From Litorivicinus sp. (GTDB taxonomy: Bacteria; Pseudomonadota; Gammaproteobacteria; Pseudomonadales; Litorivicinaceae), in assembly GCA_018401755.1 (NCBI GenBank), contig JAGYKJ010000007.1, forward strand, positions 620,001 through 684,000: a stretch of DNA of 64,000 nt, in the 5' to 3' direction. Made by a program: the position numbers and the translations under genes. The notes under the pieces were generated by a model. The model searched no databases. It was not told where the DNA came from and saw nothing but the letters and a program-made list of their open reading frames with translations. Position 1 is the first letter of the stretch. Each line of letters opens with the position of its first letter. Shown here one piece after another: positions 9,752-18,501 of the stretch.

Positions 9752-10152
9752 GTTCTCACCTGTATCTCGATCCGAGCGTGGCGGGTCACCACGCGAAATA
9801 CTCCCATTGCAAGCAACCATGCCACGAGGGCAACCAACGCCTCAGGCCACTGCAACATGGCACCAATAGCGATCATGCCCAGAAGCGCAATCAAGGGTGC
9901 CGCATACGCACGAACAGTCCATTGCCGCATTGACGACTCAAGCACTGTCAGGCTGACAATGGCCCCCGGTGACACATCTATGGGTGCAGACAACGGAATC
10001 TCAATCTCAGACTGATGCGCGCGCGCACGTCCCGTCATCGCACGGCAGACGCCCTGACCAACACACGACGGACATAATGCATCCGACATAGGTTGCACAA
10101 CGATACGACCTGAGTCCACCGACAACACACGTGCTTTTTTTGAACAGCTCAC
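9748..10152 (-). CDS. rseC: SoxR-reducing system / sigma-E regulator RseC (MucC)
   Basis: 134 residues, GTG start overlapping the rseB stop. RseC/MucC are small inner-membrane proteins next to the rpoE operon; relatives belong to the Rsx-linked SoxR-reducing system. The N-terminus has four cysteines (SC near residue 3, then CPSCVGQGVC), consistent with an iron-sulphur or redox site. Two transmembrane helices follow (APLIALLGMIAIGAML and ALVALVAWLLAMGVF). Confidence 0.88.
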   Translation of the reverse strand: MSCSKKARVLSVDSGRIVVQPMSDALCPSCVGQGVCRAMTGRARAHQSEIEIPLSAPIDVSPGAIVSLTVLESSMRQWTVRAYAAPLIALLGMIAIGAMLQWPEALVALVAWLLAMGVFRVVTRHARIEIQVRT

Positions 10153-11114
10153 GATGACCGCTTTAACAGCGACTTAAGCCCTTCGACATCCAACGCGTCA
10201 ATAATCGTCAGCCCGGTGGACACCGGAATCTCACCAACCAACGTGACTCGTAACGACCCACCCTGCAACGCATAATCACGACCGACCGCAATAGTTGGCC
10301 CCAAAACAGCCTGAATCTGGGATTGCGAGACCTGCCCGATGAGTTCTAAAAAGATCGAAAACGTACCCAAACCATCACTGTAGACAAGCGTGTAGATAGA
10401 CTGCCCTGCAGCGCGCGATGGCAAGGCACTGACTAATTCATATCCCTGAGGTAACCAACTCGCCGGTGAAAATTGAATCACTGAATCTGAGGGCTGCACC
10501 GGATGAATCCGCATTTGCATCGGCTGATCACTATCGGATGACGTCACGGGAATCTGAAATTTCAGATCTGAAAACTCATATTGCTCCAACACCTGCTGGT
10601 TCGGACCTAGGATCTGACTTTTCAGTAATAACGACGTTTCTTCGTCGATCCAAAACCGATAGCTGTGGCGATGTCCATCGCGCGCTGTCACGTCGACAAT
10701 TTGCGCGCCACGGTCAGCAACCCGTGCACGCTCACCCATCAAGAATTCATAGGGAGCCTCAAAAAAACGCCGGCTATTAATGGCTATCGCACCAGGAACG
10801 GGGTGCCCTGAGCGCATCACATCTGGACCAGGCAAAAAATGAAGCATCTGGTCACCAATCCGAGCACGCTCTTCAGCCGTTCCGGATAATCGCCTTAAAC
10901 GTGCTTCCTCAACCCCATTTTTAATGTCATGCGAAAACACCAAGGAGGCTAGAATATCCGCGCGCTGATAAACCAAGGTTCCGCTGTATGATAGCGATCT
11001 GACGGCTTGCGCCATGGACTGCAATAGCGCGCGTGCGGACGCATCTGGCGCAGCCATGACCGCGTGACTCGTGATCCACCCCAGTAGACAACTGAGGAGC
11101 AGTACCCGTCTCAT
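10149..11114 (-). CDS. rseB: Sigma-E regulatory protein RseB (MucB)
   Basis: 321 residues with a signal peptide cut after VMAA near residue 22. RseB binds the periplasmic part of the anti-sigma factor RseA, shielding it from DegS and sensing lipoprotein-like or LPS signals. The mature protein begins with the LolA-like fold block ALLQSMAQAVRSLSYSGTLVYQR. The small C-terminal domain includes YTLVYSDGLGTFSIFLE. The start overlaps the rseA stop (ATGA). Confidence 0.93.
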   Translation of the reverse strand: MRRVLLLSCLLGWITSHAVMAAPDASARALLQSMAQAVRSLSYSGTLVYQRADILASLVFSHDIKNGVEEARLRRLSGTAEERARIGDQMLHFLPGPDVMRSGHPVPGAIAINSRRFFEAPYEFLMGERARVADRGAQIVDVTARDGHRHSYRFWIDEETSLLLKSQILGPNQQVLEQYEFSDLKFQIPVTSSDSDQPMQMRIHPVQPSDSVIQFSPASWLPQGYELVSALPSRAAGQSIYTLVYSDGLGTFSIFLELIGQVSQSQIQAVLGPTIAVGRDYALQGGSLRVTLVGEIPVSTGLTIIDALDVEGLKSLLKRSS

Positions 11115-11791
11115 TGGATCGGCTCGTCACGCCCCATGATACGTGCTAACGGCAACACAGACTGCGTACCGACCACCGATGAATTTTCAGCATGACGAAC
11201 TAAGTACTGTCCGAGGCGCTCAGAGACTAAACGCCGCACATCCGCTTCAGACATGAGCCGAGGTGTCGACGCTTCAGGCGACTCATCAACCGCAGTCACG
11301 CCGGTCTGAACAGCCACTTGCTCACGCTGAACAGGCAATTGGAATCGGATAATCTCAGGTGTCTCAACCGATGCAACAGCGGGTGGCTTCATCTCAACAG
11401 GCGCCACTACTTTGACCCCGATGACCACTGCAAACGCAATTGACGCAGCCATGGCGAGCTGTCCCGCAAAAATTCCAAAGCGACTTGGTAACGCCTCACG
11501 CGCTGGCAAGAAGGTAATGGTTGGATTCGCTGATTCAGGGCTCTGTGTCGCCGCAGGACGCGCCTGAGAAACCGGCTGCTCCGGTGCATCCAGGGCTGCA
11601 TGAATTCGAGTGAGGAGACTCTCCGGCACTAAAGACTCGCCTCTCAAGGTGGCGCCAATGCTCTGGTAGGCCCCAAAGCGTGCTTTCAGGTCGGGATTTG
11701 ACTTCAACGCTTCAAGCGCTCTGCGCGTTTCGAACTCAGACGCTTCTTGATCCACCAGTGCGGACAAGGCTGTCCGTAGCATTTCAGTCAT
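11111..11791 (-). CDS. rseA: Anti-sigma-E factor RseA (MucA)
   Basis: 226 residues. RseA holds sigma-E at the inner membrane until regulated proteolysis releases it. The N-terminal cytoplasmic domain has the RseA block LSALVDQEASEFETRRAL followed by ARFGAYQSIGATLRGE. A single transmembrane helix lies near FAGQLAMAASIAFAVVIGVKVV, and a periplasmic tail should bind RseB. It is 42 bp after rpoE and overlaps rseB. Confidence 0.92.
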   Translation of the reverse strand: MTEMLRTALSALVDQEASEFETRRALEALKSNPDLKARFGAYQSIGATLRGESLVPESLLTRIHAALDAPEQPVSQARPAATQSPESANPTITFLPAREALPSRFGIFAGQLAMAASIAFAVVIGVKVVAPVEMKPPAVASVETPEIIRFQLPVQREQVAVQTGVTAVDESPEASTPRLMSEADVRRLVSERLGQYLVRHAENSSVVGTQSVLPLARIMGRDEPIQ

Positions 11792-11833
11792 TCAAGCACT
11801 CTCTGTAACGGCGGTGATACCACTTTGACAAAA

Positions 11834-12448
11834 CTATGACACATAAGTTCCCGGAAATTGAGCTTGTATTTGATTGACCACGGATTCTCGGGCTCTAAAG
11901 ATCCTCGAGCGGACCGTACCAATCGGACAATCCATCCGTTCAGCGATGTCTTCGTAACTCATTCCTTCCAATTCACGTAACGTCAATGCTTGACATAAAT
12001 CATCTGGAAGCTGCTCGATCGCTTCTAAAATTGCCGCCTGCAGTTGATCTGTCGCTGATTGTTGATCAGGAGAACCGCTATCTTGAAAGGATGGCAAATG
12101 ATCAGTACCGCCAACCATGGACTCCATTGACACATCTAATTGCAACTTCGCCGATGCACTTGCGTAATTTTTCGCTGTATTGACCGCGATCCGATACAAC
12201 CACGTATAGAATGCGCTCTCACCACGAAATGATTCGAGTGATCGATAGGCTTTAACAAAGGTTTCCTGAACCACATCTAATGCATCGGATGGATTCGAAA
12301 GAATACGGGTGACCAAAGACAGGATGCGAGATTGGTACTTGAGTACCAGCAAATCAAACGCATGCCGATCTCCGCTTTTGGCGCGATCAACCAGTAACTG
12401 ATCATTTTTGAGATCCTTTGCTGGATCCGATTGGCTCACTGCGCTCAT
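11834..12448 (-). CDS. rpoE: RNA polymerase sigma factor RpoE (AlgU)
   Basis: 204 residues, an ECF sigma factor of the RpoE/AlgU type. Region 2 includes FDLLVLKYQSRI and ALDVVQETFVKAYR; region 4 includes LPDDLCQALTLRELEGMSYEDIAERM and PIGTVRSRIFRARE. It directs transcription of envelope-stress genes and normally its own operon. It heads the rpoE-rseA-rseB-rseC-mucD set and diverges from nadB with a 66-bp gap. I could not identify a clear sigma-E promoter in that gap. Confidence 0.96.
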   Translation of the reverse strand: MSAVSQSDPAKDLKNDQLLVDRAKSGDRHAFDLLVLKYQSRILSLVTRILSNPSDALDVVQETFVKAYRSLESFRGESAFYTWLYRIAVNTAKNYASASAKLQLDVSMESMVGGTDHLPSFQDSGSPDQQSATDQLQAAILEAIEQLPDDLCQALTLRELEGMSYEDIAERMDCPIGTVRSRIFRARESVVNQIQAQFPGTYVS

Positions 12449-12514
12449 GCTGTTTTTGATGCATCTTCAACGGGTTAGTAACAATGACACGGCATTCTTG
12501 AAAGGACAAGTCTG

Positions 12515-14113
12515 ATGCATGATCCCATCACCCATCACTTTGACGTGTTGATCCTTGGCGCAGGCGCGGCTGGTATGACAGCGGCTCTAAGCCTTCCTGC
12601 ACACTGCCGCGTCGCGGTCTTAACCAAAGACCCTGCGGGCGGGTCAACCCGATGGGCTCAGGGCGGCGTGGCCGCGGTCATTGACGATCAAGACTCGATC
12701 GCCAGCCATATCGAAGACACCTTGGTCGCTGGCGCAGGACTCTGCCACGACGATGTTGTGGAGTATGTCGTGACCGAAGCCCGCGAAGCGATCGATTGGC
12801 TTGTTAATCAGGGCGTTGCCTTTACGCGGGATGCAGATTCTGATGCCTTTCATCTCACTCGCGAAGGCGGTCATTCGCATCGCCGTATCTTGCATGCCGC
12901 CGATGCGACCGGCTGGGCGATTCAAGATGCATTAGATTGTCGCGCCGAGCAGGCTTCACATCTCGAATTTTTCCATAACTACATCGCGATCGATCTCATT
13001 TATGAGGCCGCTCGAGGACGCGTAGGCCGTAGGGTTCGTGGCTGTTATGTGTTGAATAAACAAACTGGTGTAATCGATACCTTTGCCGCCAATGCGATTA
13101 TTTTGGCGACTGGTGGCGCGAGTAAAGTCTACAAATATACGTCCAATCCAGATGGAGCGAGCGGCGACGGAATTGCGATGGCCTGGCGAGCAGGCTGTCG
13201 TGTCGCCAATATGGAATTCAATCAATTTCACCCCACCTGTTTGTATCACCCAGATGCAAAGTCATTTCTGATCTCAGAGGCTGTTCGTGGCGAGGGTGGC
13301 ATTCTCCGCCTCCCAGATGGCACCGCATTTATGTCTGGATTCGATCCACGTGCCGAACTGGCACCCCGCGACATTGTGGCACGCGCGATCGACCATGAAA
13401 TGAAGCGTCTCGGCCTACCCCATGTCTATCTTGATATCACGCATCGTGGCGCTGACTTCATTGGCGATCACTTTCCAACCATTCGCCAAAAGCTCCTCGA
13501 GCTTGATATCGATATGACCACCGATTGGATCCCTGTTGTCCCAGCAGCGCATTACACCTGCGGTGGCGTCTTAGTCGATCAACATGGCGAAACGGATCTC
13601 GCCGGGTTATACGCGATCGGTGAGGTATCGAGTACCGGCCTGCATGGGGCGAATCGAATGGCCTCGAATTCGTTATTAGAATGTATTGTATACGGCCGCG
13701 CTGCAGCCGCTCACGTGACCGAGCATCTCGGAACCTATACACACCGATCCTATGCACTTCCCGCTTGGGATGCATCACAGGTCACCGACAGCGACGAAGA
13801 TGTCATCATTACCCATAACTGGGCCGAGGTTCGGCGATTTATGTGGGACTACGTCGGTATTGTCCGCACTGATAAACGTCTCACGCGCGCACTCAATCGG
13901 GTGGAGTTACTTGCTCGAGAGGTCCAAGACTTCTATGCCAACTACCGGGTCACCGCCGACTTGATCGAACTCCGAAATTTGGTTGTGGTTGCTGAGTTAA
14001 TTATCCGATGCGCCTTAAAGCGCCAAGAGAGTCGAGGACTGCACTACACATTGGATCACCCTGATTTATCAAAACATCCCAATGATACGATTTTGATCCC
14101 AGGGAAAACTTAG
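12515..14113 (+). CDS. nadB: L-aspartate oxidase
   Basis: 532 residues. NadB oxidises L-aspartate to iminoaspartate, the first step of NAD synthesis. The N-terminal FAD-binding loop is LGAGAAGMTAALSL; the active-site region shows LTREGGHSHRRI and PAAHYTCGGV. The C-terminal helical domain is complete. It lies divergent to rpoE, as in many gammaproteobacteria. The last four bases overlap the convergent ygfX-like gene. Confidence 0.96.
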   Translation: MHDPITHHFDVLILGAGAAGMTAALSLPAHCRVAVLTKDPAGGSTRWAQGGVAAVIDDQDSIASHIEDTLVAGAGLCHDDVVEYVVTEAREAIDWLVNQGVAFTRDADSDAFHLTREGGHSHRRILHAADATGWAIQDALDCRAEQASHLEFFHNYIAIDLIYEAARGRVGRRVRGCYVLNKQTGVIDTFAANAIILATGGASKVYKYTSNPDGASGDGIAMAWRAGCRVANMEFNQFHPTCLYHPDAKSFLISEAVRGEGGILRLPDGTAFMSGFDPRAELAPRDIVARAIDHEMKRLGLPHVYLDITHRGADFIGDHFPTIRQKLLELDIDMTTDWIPVVPAAHYTCGGVLVDQHGETDLAGLYAIGEVSSTGLHGANRMASNSLLECIVYGRAAAAHVTEHLGTYTHRSYALPAWDASQVTDSDEDVIITHNWAEVRRFMWDYVGIVRTDKRLTRALNRVELLAREVQDFYANYRVTADLIELRNLVVVAELIIRCALKRQESRGLHYTLDHPDLSKHPNDTILIPGKT

Positions 14114-14403
14114 CGGGAATCCCAATGTACGGCACTCAACCAGCGCATACGTCGCCATCGAAAGGAACGTCTTCCCCAGATGCACAAATGAATCGGGGAG
14201 CAGGTGCTGCGGGTGTCCGAAACAATGACACAGGGGCCACACACCCAAAGTGCTGACTGATGCGATTGCCATTGCACAGAATCAGTCATCCCTTGGAGAC
14301 GGATCTCGAGATGTGATGGCATGATCCGCAGATCTTCAACCCACACAACACCCAGGAGGTGAGGCCACCCTGAGCGCGCAGTACTCCAAATCAGTCCCTT
14401 CAA
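14110..14403 (-). CDS. Small YgfX/CptA-like protein (shortened, no membrane segment)
   Basis: 97 residues, starting with a TTG that overlaps the sdhE stop as TTGA. This is the place where gammaproteobacteria carry ygfX (cptA) after sdhE. The second half (VQWQSHQSALWVCGP, then IHLCIWGRRSFRWRRMRWL) resembles the soluble C-terminal part of YgfX. The two N-terminal membrane helices of the family are absent. I infer a shortened or degenerating YgfX. The match is by eye and weak, and the protein could be unrelated. Confidence 0.4.
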   Translation of the reverse strand: MKGLIWSTARSGWPHLLGVVWVEDLRIMPSHLEIRLQGMTDSVQWQSHQSALWVCGPCVIVSDTRSTCSPIHLCIWGRRSFRWRRMRWLSAVHWDSR

Positions 14404-14672
14404 GGGGTCTGCTGGAATGCCAAGTCGCCCACACGAGAACGAATCTCTATCACAATGCGGGCCAGATTCGGATCTTCAGGAGGCTTAAAGCCCCGTAACC
14501 ACTCCCAGATGTCCTGATCTTCACAATCCAGCAGTTGGCGATATGCAACCTGATCCGCATCGGATAATGTTTTGAAGTGATGCTGAGTAAAGGGCATCAG
14601 CATCACATCAATTTCCAACATACCGCGACGAGAATGCCAATACAGCCGGTTGAATTCAGCGCGTTCGTCCAT
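14400..14672 (-). CDS. sdhE: FAD assembly factor SdhE
   Basis: 90 residues. SdhE promotes covalent attachment of FAD to succinate dehydrogenase and fumarate reductase. The signature RRGMLEID (the RGxxE motif) sits near residue 20, and the conserved CEDQDIWEWL block follows. The ATG at 14672 has GGGAG just upstream. It is divergent from ygfZ with a 36-bp gap, and its stop overlaps the small downstream gene. Confidence 0.92.
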   Translation of the reverse strand: MDERAEFNRLYWHSRRGMLEIDVMLMPFTQHHFKTLSDADQVAYRQLLDCEDQDIWEWLRGFKPPEDPNLARIVIEIRSRVGDLAFQQTP

Positions 14673-14708
14673 ACTCCCTCCTTTCAAGCCAAGAGTGTAG
14701 CACCGCCC

Positions 14709-15515
14709 ATGCAAACGACACCGACTGCAATCGCACCCCACTATATTTGTCTCGCAGTGCGAGGCCCAAACGCACTGGCAATGCTCAATGGGCAATGCAC
14801 TCAAGCAGTCAAATCATTGGATGATCGACACGCGCCTCTTGCAGGATTTTGCTCGACCAAAGGACGGTTAATCGCATCAGGTCGTATCTGGGCCACTCAA
14901 GACGGGGCCTGTATTGTCACTGTTGGCGATGTCGTGGACGCCTTGACTCAACACCTCACTCCCTTTGCACGCTTGGCGCGCGTGGAATTAGCTCGCGATC
15001 CCACTCCAGTCTCGCTACAGCTCGCCGACCAGCCCCTCGAGCCGGGTGTGCTACACCACAATGGTTCACTGTGGCAAATCGGTGAACACGGAGGCACATG
15101 TTGGGTGTTTGGACGCGATCGTGAAGTTCAGGTAGAAGCCCGACTGGCGCATATCGAGGCAGGGTTTGCGCTCATCAGTGAGGCGATTCGTGATCGTTTT
15201 TTACCGCAGCAGTTGCACTACCCGCTCCTGCATGGAGTGAATTTTCAAAAAGGGTGTTATACCGGACAAGAAGTCGTGGCAAGACTCGAACATTTGGGCA
15301 AGGTGAAGCGCTATGCCCAGCGTCTTGACAGCCCTGATACCCTCTCAACTGGTCAAGAAATTACCGTCGAACAATGGACTGGTGAGGTTGTTGACACAGT
15401 GTCCACGCCGACTGGATCACGCGCATTGGTCGTTATTGACGCCAACGCGCAATCAGAACAATTGCGGGGTGTGCCCTTCACTATTCAGCCTGTGGTCCCC
15501 CGGCAACGTCCATGA
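14709..15515 (+). CDS. ygfZ: Folate-binding protein YgfZ (tRNA-modifying / Fe-S cluster maintenance)
   Basis: 268 residues. YgfZ belongs to the GcvT-like fold and supports folate-dependent repair or assembly of certain Fe-S enzymes such as MiaB. The diagnostic KGCYTGQEVVARLEH motif with its conserved cysteine lies near residue 182. The start is the ATG at 14709; a longer reading would run into sdhE on the other strand. The 3' end overlaps the convergent ung by 63 bp. Confidence 0.9.
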   Translation: MQTTPTAIAPHYICLAVRGPNALAMLNGQCTQAVKSLDDRHAPLAGFCSTKGRLIASGRIWATQDGACIVTVGDVVDALTQHLTPFARLARVELARDPTPVSLQLADQPLEPGVLHHNGSLWQIGEHGGTCWVFGRDREVQVEARLAHIEAGFALISEAIRDRFLPQQLHYPLLHGVNFQKGCYTGQEVVARLEHLGKVKRYAQRLDSPDTLSTGQEITVEQWTGEVVDTVSTPTGSRALVVIDANAQSEQLRGVPFTIQPVVPRQRP

Positions 15516-16172
15516 CAATGGCTCTTGGCCGTGCGCAATGAGGGCTGCGTTGACCCGTGAAAACGGTCTCGATCCAAAAAAGCCACGATACGCAGACAGG
15601 GGCGAGGGATGGACACCACTGAGACAGGTATGGTGGTCACGAATCAATGGTCTGAGCGCTTGTGCATCCTTTCCCCACAAAACAAATACGCAATGAGCCT
15701 GGCGCGCGCTCAGTGTCTCAATCACCGCATCAGTCAAGGCCTCCCATCCCAGTGAACGGTGACTCCCAGCCATCCCCAGACGCACAGTGAGAACACGGTT
15801 CAGTAACAGAACGCCAGCATCTGCCCATGCAGTTAAATCCCCACTGGCTCCCGCAATCAATCCGAGATCAGACGTGCGCTCGTGAAACAGATTCTTAAGC
15901 GAGGGTGGAATGGCTTGACCTGGTGGGACCGAAAAGCTCAAACCCATGGCTTGACCCTGTCCGTGGTAAGGATCTTGTCCCACAAGCACGCACCGTACCG
16001 TGTCAGGATCTGTTCGCGCGAAGGCCTGAAACACCTGATGCGCCGGAGGCGCAACCTCAGTCTCTAAGGCCACTTGGTTTAGGCGCTCCTGAATCGTCGC
16101 AAGTGCTGCCGAGAGCGCACGCATATCAAGCTGGTTTGCCCAGCACTCAGGGAAAGATGGGAGGCGATACAT
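15453..16172 (-). CDS. ung: Uracil-DNA glycosylase
   Basis: 239 residues, family 1 UNG. It removes uracil from DNA. The water-activating loop GQDPYHGQGQAMGLSFSV is intact, and the leucine-intercalation loop HPSPLSAYRGFFG near the C-terminus is present. The last 21 codons lie over the 3' end of ygfZ on the opposite strand. Confidence 0.96.
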   Translation of the reverse strand: MYRLPSFPECWANQLDMRALSAALATIQERLNQVALETEVAPPAHQVFQAFARTDPDTVRCVLVGQDPYHGQGQAMGLSFSVPPGQAIPPSLKNLFHERTSDLGLIAGASGDLTAWADAGVLLLNRVLTVRLGMAGSHRSLGWEALTDAVIETLSARQAHCVFVLWGKDAQALRPLIRDHHTCLSGVHPSPLSAYRGFFGSRPFSRVNAALIAHGQEPLSWTLPGDHRLNSEGHTPQLF

Positions 16173-16222
16173 TCTCGGTCAGATCCATGGCTATACTATG
16201 CGTTGGTGAAAAGGATAACTGA

Positions 16223-17365
16223 ATGCACCCCACAACAGATATCACACCCTACAGCGATGAGGATGTCGCTCGGGTGGTTGACACACTGCTGCACAATCGA
16301 GACTTGATTGATGCGATTGGTACCTATCGTCTGGGCCTGTGGTATCGGCTATTCAGTGTCCTGTTACGAAACCGCATTTCGTCGGAATTACGGAAAAGTT
16401 TTGGAGGCCTGAATTCAATTCGCGGCTTCCAAGAAGCCATTGAACCCTATCTGGCTCAAATTCTTCGAGTATCAACAGAGTCGTTTACTGTGTCGGGGCT
16501 CGAGCACTTATCCCATGACCAGACGTATGTCTTTTTGAGTAATCACCGAGATATCGCGATGGATCCGGCGTTTGTGAATTGGGCGCTGTACAACAACGGA
16601 TTTGACACAGTCCGGATCGCGATTGGCGATAATCTCGTGCGCAAGGACTACATTGGCGACCTGATGCGCCTGAATAAAAGCTTTATTGTCCGTCGAAACC
16701 TATCGGGTCCCCGCGAAATGCTCAAGACCTATTCCGCCTTATCTGGCTATATTCGAGACAGTATCGACACCGGCCACTCGGTCTGGATCGCGCATCGGGA
16801 GGGTCGTGCAAAGGACGGTATCGACACCACAGATCCAGCCATTCTGAAAATGCTAGCCATGGCAGGTAAAGTGCATCATGAATCCTTTGCACCGGCGCTA
16901 TCTGCTCTGCGTATTGTGCCAGTCTCTATTTCTTATGAATTTGATCCCTGCGCCCCGATGAAAGCTCGTGAACTCAGGATGCGTCGTGAACATGGGGATT
17001 ACACCAAAGCGGAGAATGAAGATCTTGTCAGTATCACAACAGGCATTCTCGGCTGGAAAGGACAGGTACACCTTCATTTTGGTGAAGTAATGCGCACCAT
17101 TGGCGATGATGACCCCAACCAACTGGCGGCCCGGATCGATCAGAGTATCCATGCTGGACAACGGATCTTCGATACCAGTCGTCTCGCCGATCAGCTACTG
17201 AAAGGAGAACCCATTCGCGATGGTTTACTCCCGGATGTCGTGACGCGATTTAAAGCGTTATTGGAAACCACGCCCGATGCAGATCGCACTCAGTTACTGG
17301 AGATTTATGCGAATCCGCTCCGGCAATTCACCGCGCATCAAGAGAGCCAGTTCGAGTCGATCTGA
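16223..17365 (+). CDS. Glycerol-phosphate/lysophosphatidate acyltransferase family protein
   Basis: 380 residues. A helical N-terminal region precedes the acyltransferase motif SNHRDIAMDPAF (near 107-117; NHRDxxxD is the PlsB-like form of NHx4D), then HREGRAKDG near 192, equivalent to the substrate-binding motif III. The long N- and C-terminal extensions distinguish it from the plsC-type gene at 1679. The likely role is membrane phospholipid acylation or remodelling; exact substrates are unknown. AAGGAT lies upstream of the ATG. The 3' end overlaps the convergent luxR gene by 72 bp. Confidence 0.8.
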   Translation: MHPTTDITPYSDEDVARVVDTLLHNRDLIDAIGTYRLGLWYRLFSVLLRNRISSELRKSFGGLNSIRGFQEAIEPYLAQILRVSTESFTVSGLEHLSHDQTYVFLSNHRDIAMDPAFVNWALYNNGFDTVRIAIGDNLVRKDYIGDLMRLNKSFIVRRNLSGPREMLKTYSALSGYIRDSIDTGHSVWIAHREGRAKDGIDTTDPAILKMLAMAGKVHHESFAPALSALRIVPVSISYEFDPCAPMKARELRMRREHGDYTKAENEDLVSITTGILGWKGQVHLHFGEVMRTIGDDDPNQLAARIDQSIHAGQRIFDTSRLADQLLKGEPIRDGLLPDVVTRFKALLETTPDADRTQLLEIYANPLRQFTAHQESQFESI

Positions 17366-17911
17366 GGCGTCTGTTTTTTGAAAAATGCTACTGAGATGGG
17401 CTTTCACAGTGCGTTCGGTCACGGCCATGCGAAGTGCAATCCGTTTATTGGGTAACCCAGCAGCGACATACCGTGCGACCTCGATTTCGCGGGGCGACAA
17501 GGCTCTCATGGGGAAGTTTCGGTGAGGTGATTCAATCTCAAGCATCCCTCGAATCAGACTGTGCAAAATCGCCCTGCTTGCCCACAACTCACCAGATGCA
17601 ACCACTTCAAGCGCATGCACGCAATCGGCAATGGAGAGTTGATCGCTGTCGTAGCCTGCGCCGCCTGCCCGCAAAATCAATTTGCCGTTTTCAAGGCTCA
17701 TTGACGGATCTAGCACCAAAATCGGATAAGCAGGCTCGTCAATTAATAGCGATAACACGGAATCCAGACTGGTACTTGCCAGTGAGATCAAGCCGGCATC
17801 GCAGTCCGTCATCGCGTGCAGTCCAAGAGGCTCTACTCGGAATTCCCACTCTCGGGCAGTGATTGCCTGACGCATGGCTTGGGAAATAAAAGTTGGGGTC
17901 GCTATTCGCAT
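17294..17911 (-). CDS. LuxR-family transcriptional regulator with a degenerate receiver-like N-terminus
   Basis: 205 residues from the ATG at 17911, which has AGGAGAT seven bases upstream. The C-terminus is a complete GerE/LuxR helix-turn-helix: LSPREIEVARYVAAGLPNKR and then TERTVKAHLSSIFQKT. The N-terminal 130 residues look like a receiver fold (PAYPILVLDPSM) but without an obvious phospho-acceptor aspartate pocket, so activation may not be by phosphorylation. Target genes are unknown. The divergent neighbour is the YbaK-like gene. Its 3' end lies over the acyltransferase. Confidence 0.8.
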   Translation of the reverse strand: MRIATPTFISQAMRQAITAREWEFRVEPLGLHAMTDCDAGLISLASTSLDSVLSLLIDEPAYPILVLDPSMSLENGKLILRAGGAGYDSDQLSIADCVHALEVVASGELWASRAILHSLIRGMLEIESPHRNFPMRALSPREIEVARYVAAGLPNKRIALRMAVTERTVKAHLSSIFQKTDASDRLELALLMRGELPERIRINLQ

Positions 17912-18050
17912 TGCTAAATCTCCTGTGTTGAGGCTTAGCATAAAGTCATCAAGATTTCCCTCTAGCCAGGATCTGCACAGAAAACGCACCGGGGCCTTGC
18001 AGAAATCGACCACCATATCTTGACGGGGAATTCGTGATAAAGTTCTGTGA

Positions 18051-18500
18051 ATGAAAACAATTAACCCCCCACTTGGTCTGCTCGAATACCTAGAGCGCGT
18101 GGGTTCAAATGCCAAGTTGTATGCGGTTCCTGTAGAACGCGACAACTTGGCCTTGGAACTCGGCTGCGAAGAGTCGCATATTCTGCAGGCGACCCTAGTG
18201 CTTCGCCCGGAAGCTGCACCTCGCATTGGGGTACACCCCTGGACGAGTGCCTGTGTCCATGGCTCCCATGAACGCGTTGCCTCCCCCGCGCAAACGCTAT
18301 TGCTAACAGGCTACCCCTGTGCCTGGTTACCCCCCTTCGGCCACCCTCACCTTCTCGAAGTCAGTCTCGACCCAAGTATTCTGGTGATGCCTTGTGTCTG
18401 GGTTCCTGGAGGCATTGCGCAGAGTTGGATGGCTCTCGAACCCAGCGAGCTGGTTGCACTCACGGATCACACACGATGGAGTCAGGTGTTTGCTGCCTAA
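18051..18500 (+). CDS. YbaK/EbsC-like aminoacyl-tRNA deacylase homologue lacking the conserved lysine
   Basis: 149 residues. The C-terminal half fits the YbaK/ProX editing fold: TGYPCAWLPPFGHP, then LEVSLDPSIL and MALEPSELVALT. YbaK-type proteins hydrolyse mischarged aminoacyl-tRNA. In the family the strand after the first helix reads roughly VxKTLV, with an essential lysine; here it reads HILQATLVL, with Ala or Gln at that place. Either another residue serves or the protein is a non-catalytic relative. Upstream ribosome site is weak. Confidence 0.65.
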   Translation: MKTINPPLGLLEYLERVGSNAKLYAVPVERDNLALELGCEESHILQATLVLRPEAAPRIGVHPWTSACVHGSHERVASPAQTLLLTGYPCAWLPPFGHPHLLEVSLDPSILVMPCVWVPGGIAQSWMALEPSELVALTDHTRWSQVFAA

Positions 18501-18501
18501 G

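Noticed and set aside
14069-14272. An alternative minus-strand frame for the ygfX-like gene
   Set aside because: It has a LLPDS stretch seen in YgfX, but lacks coupling to sdhE and extends deeper into nadB; the TTGA-coupled frame fits better.
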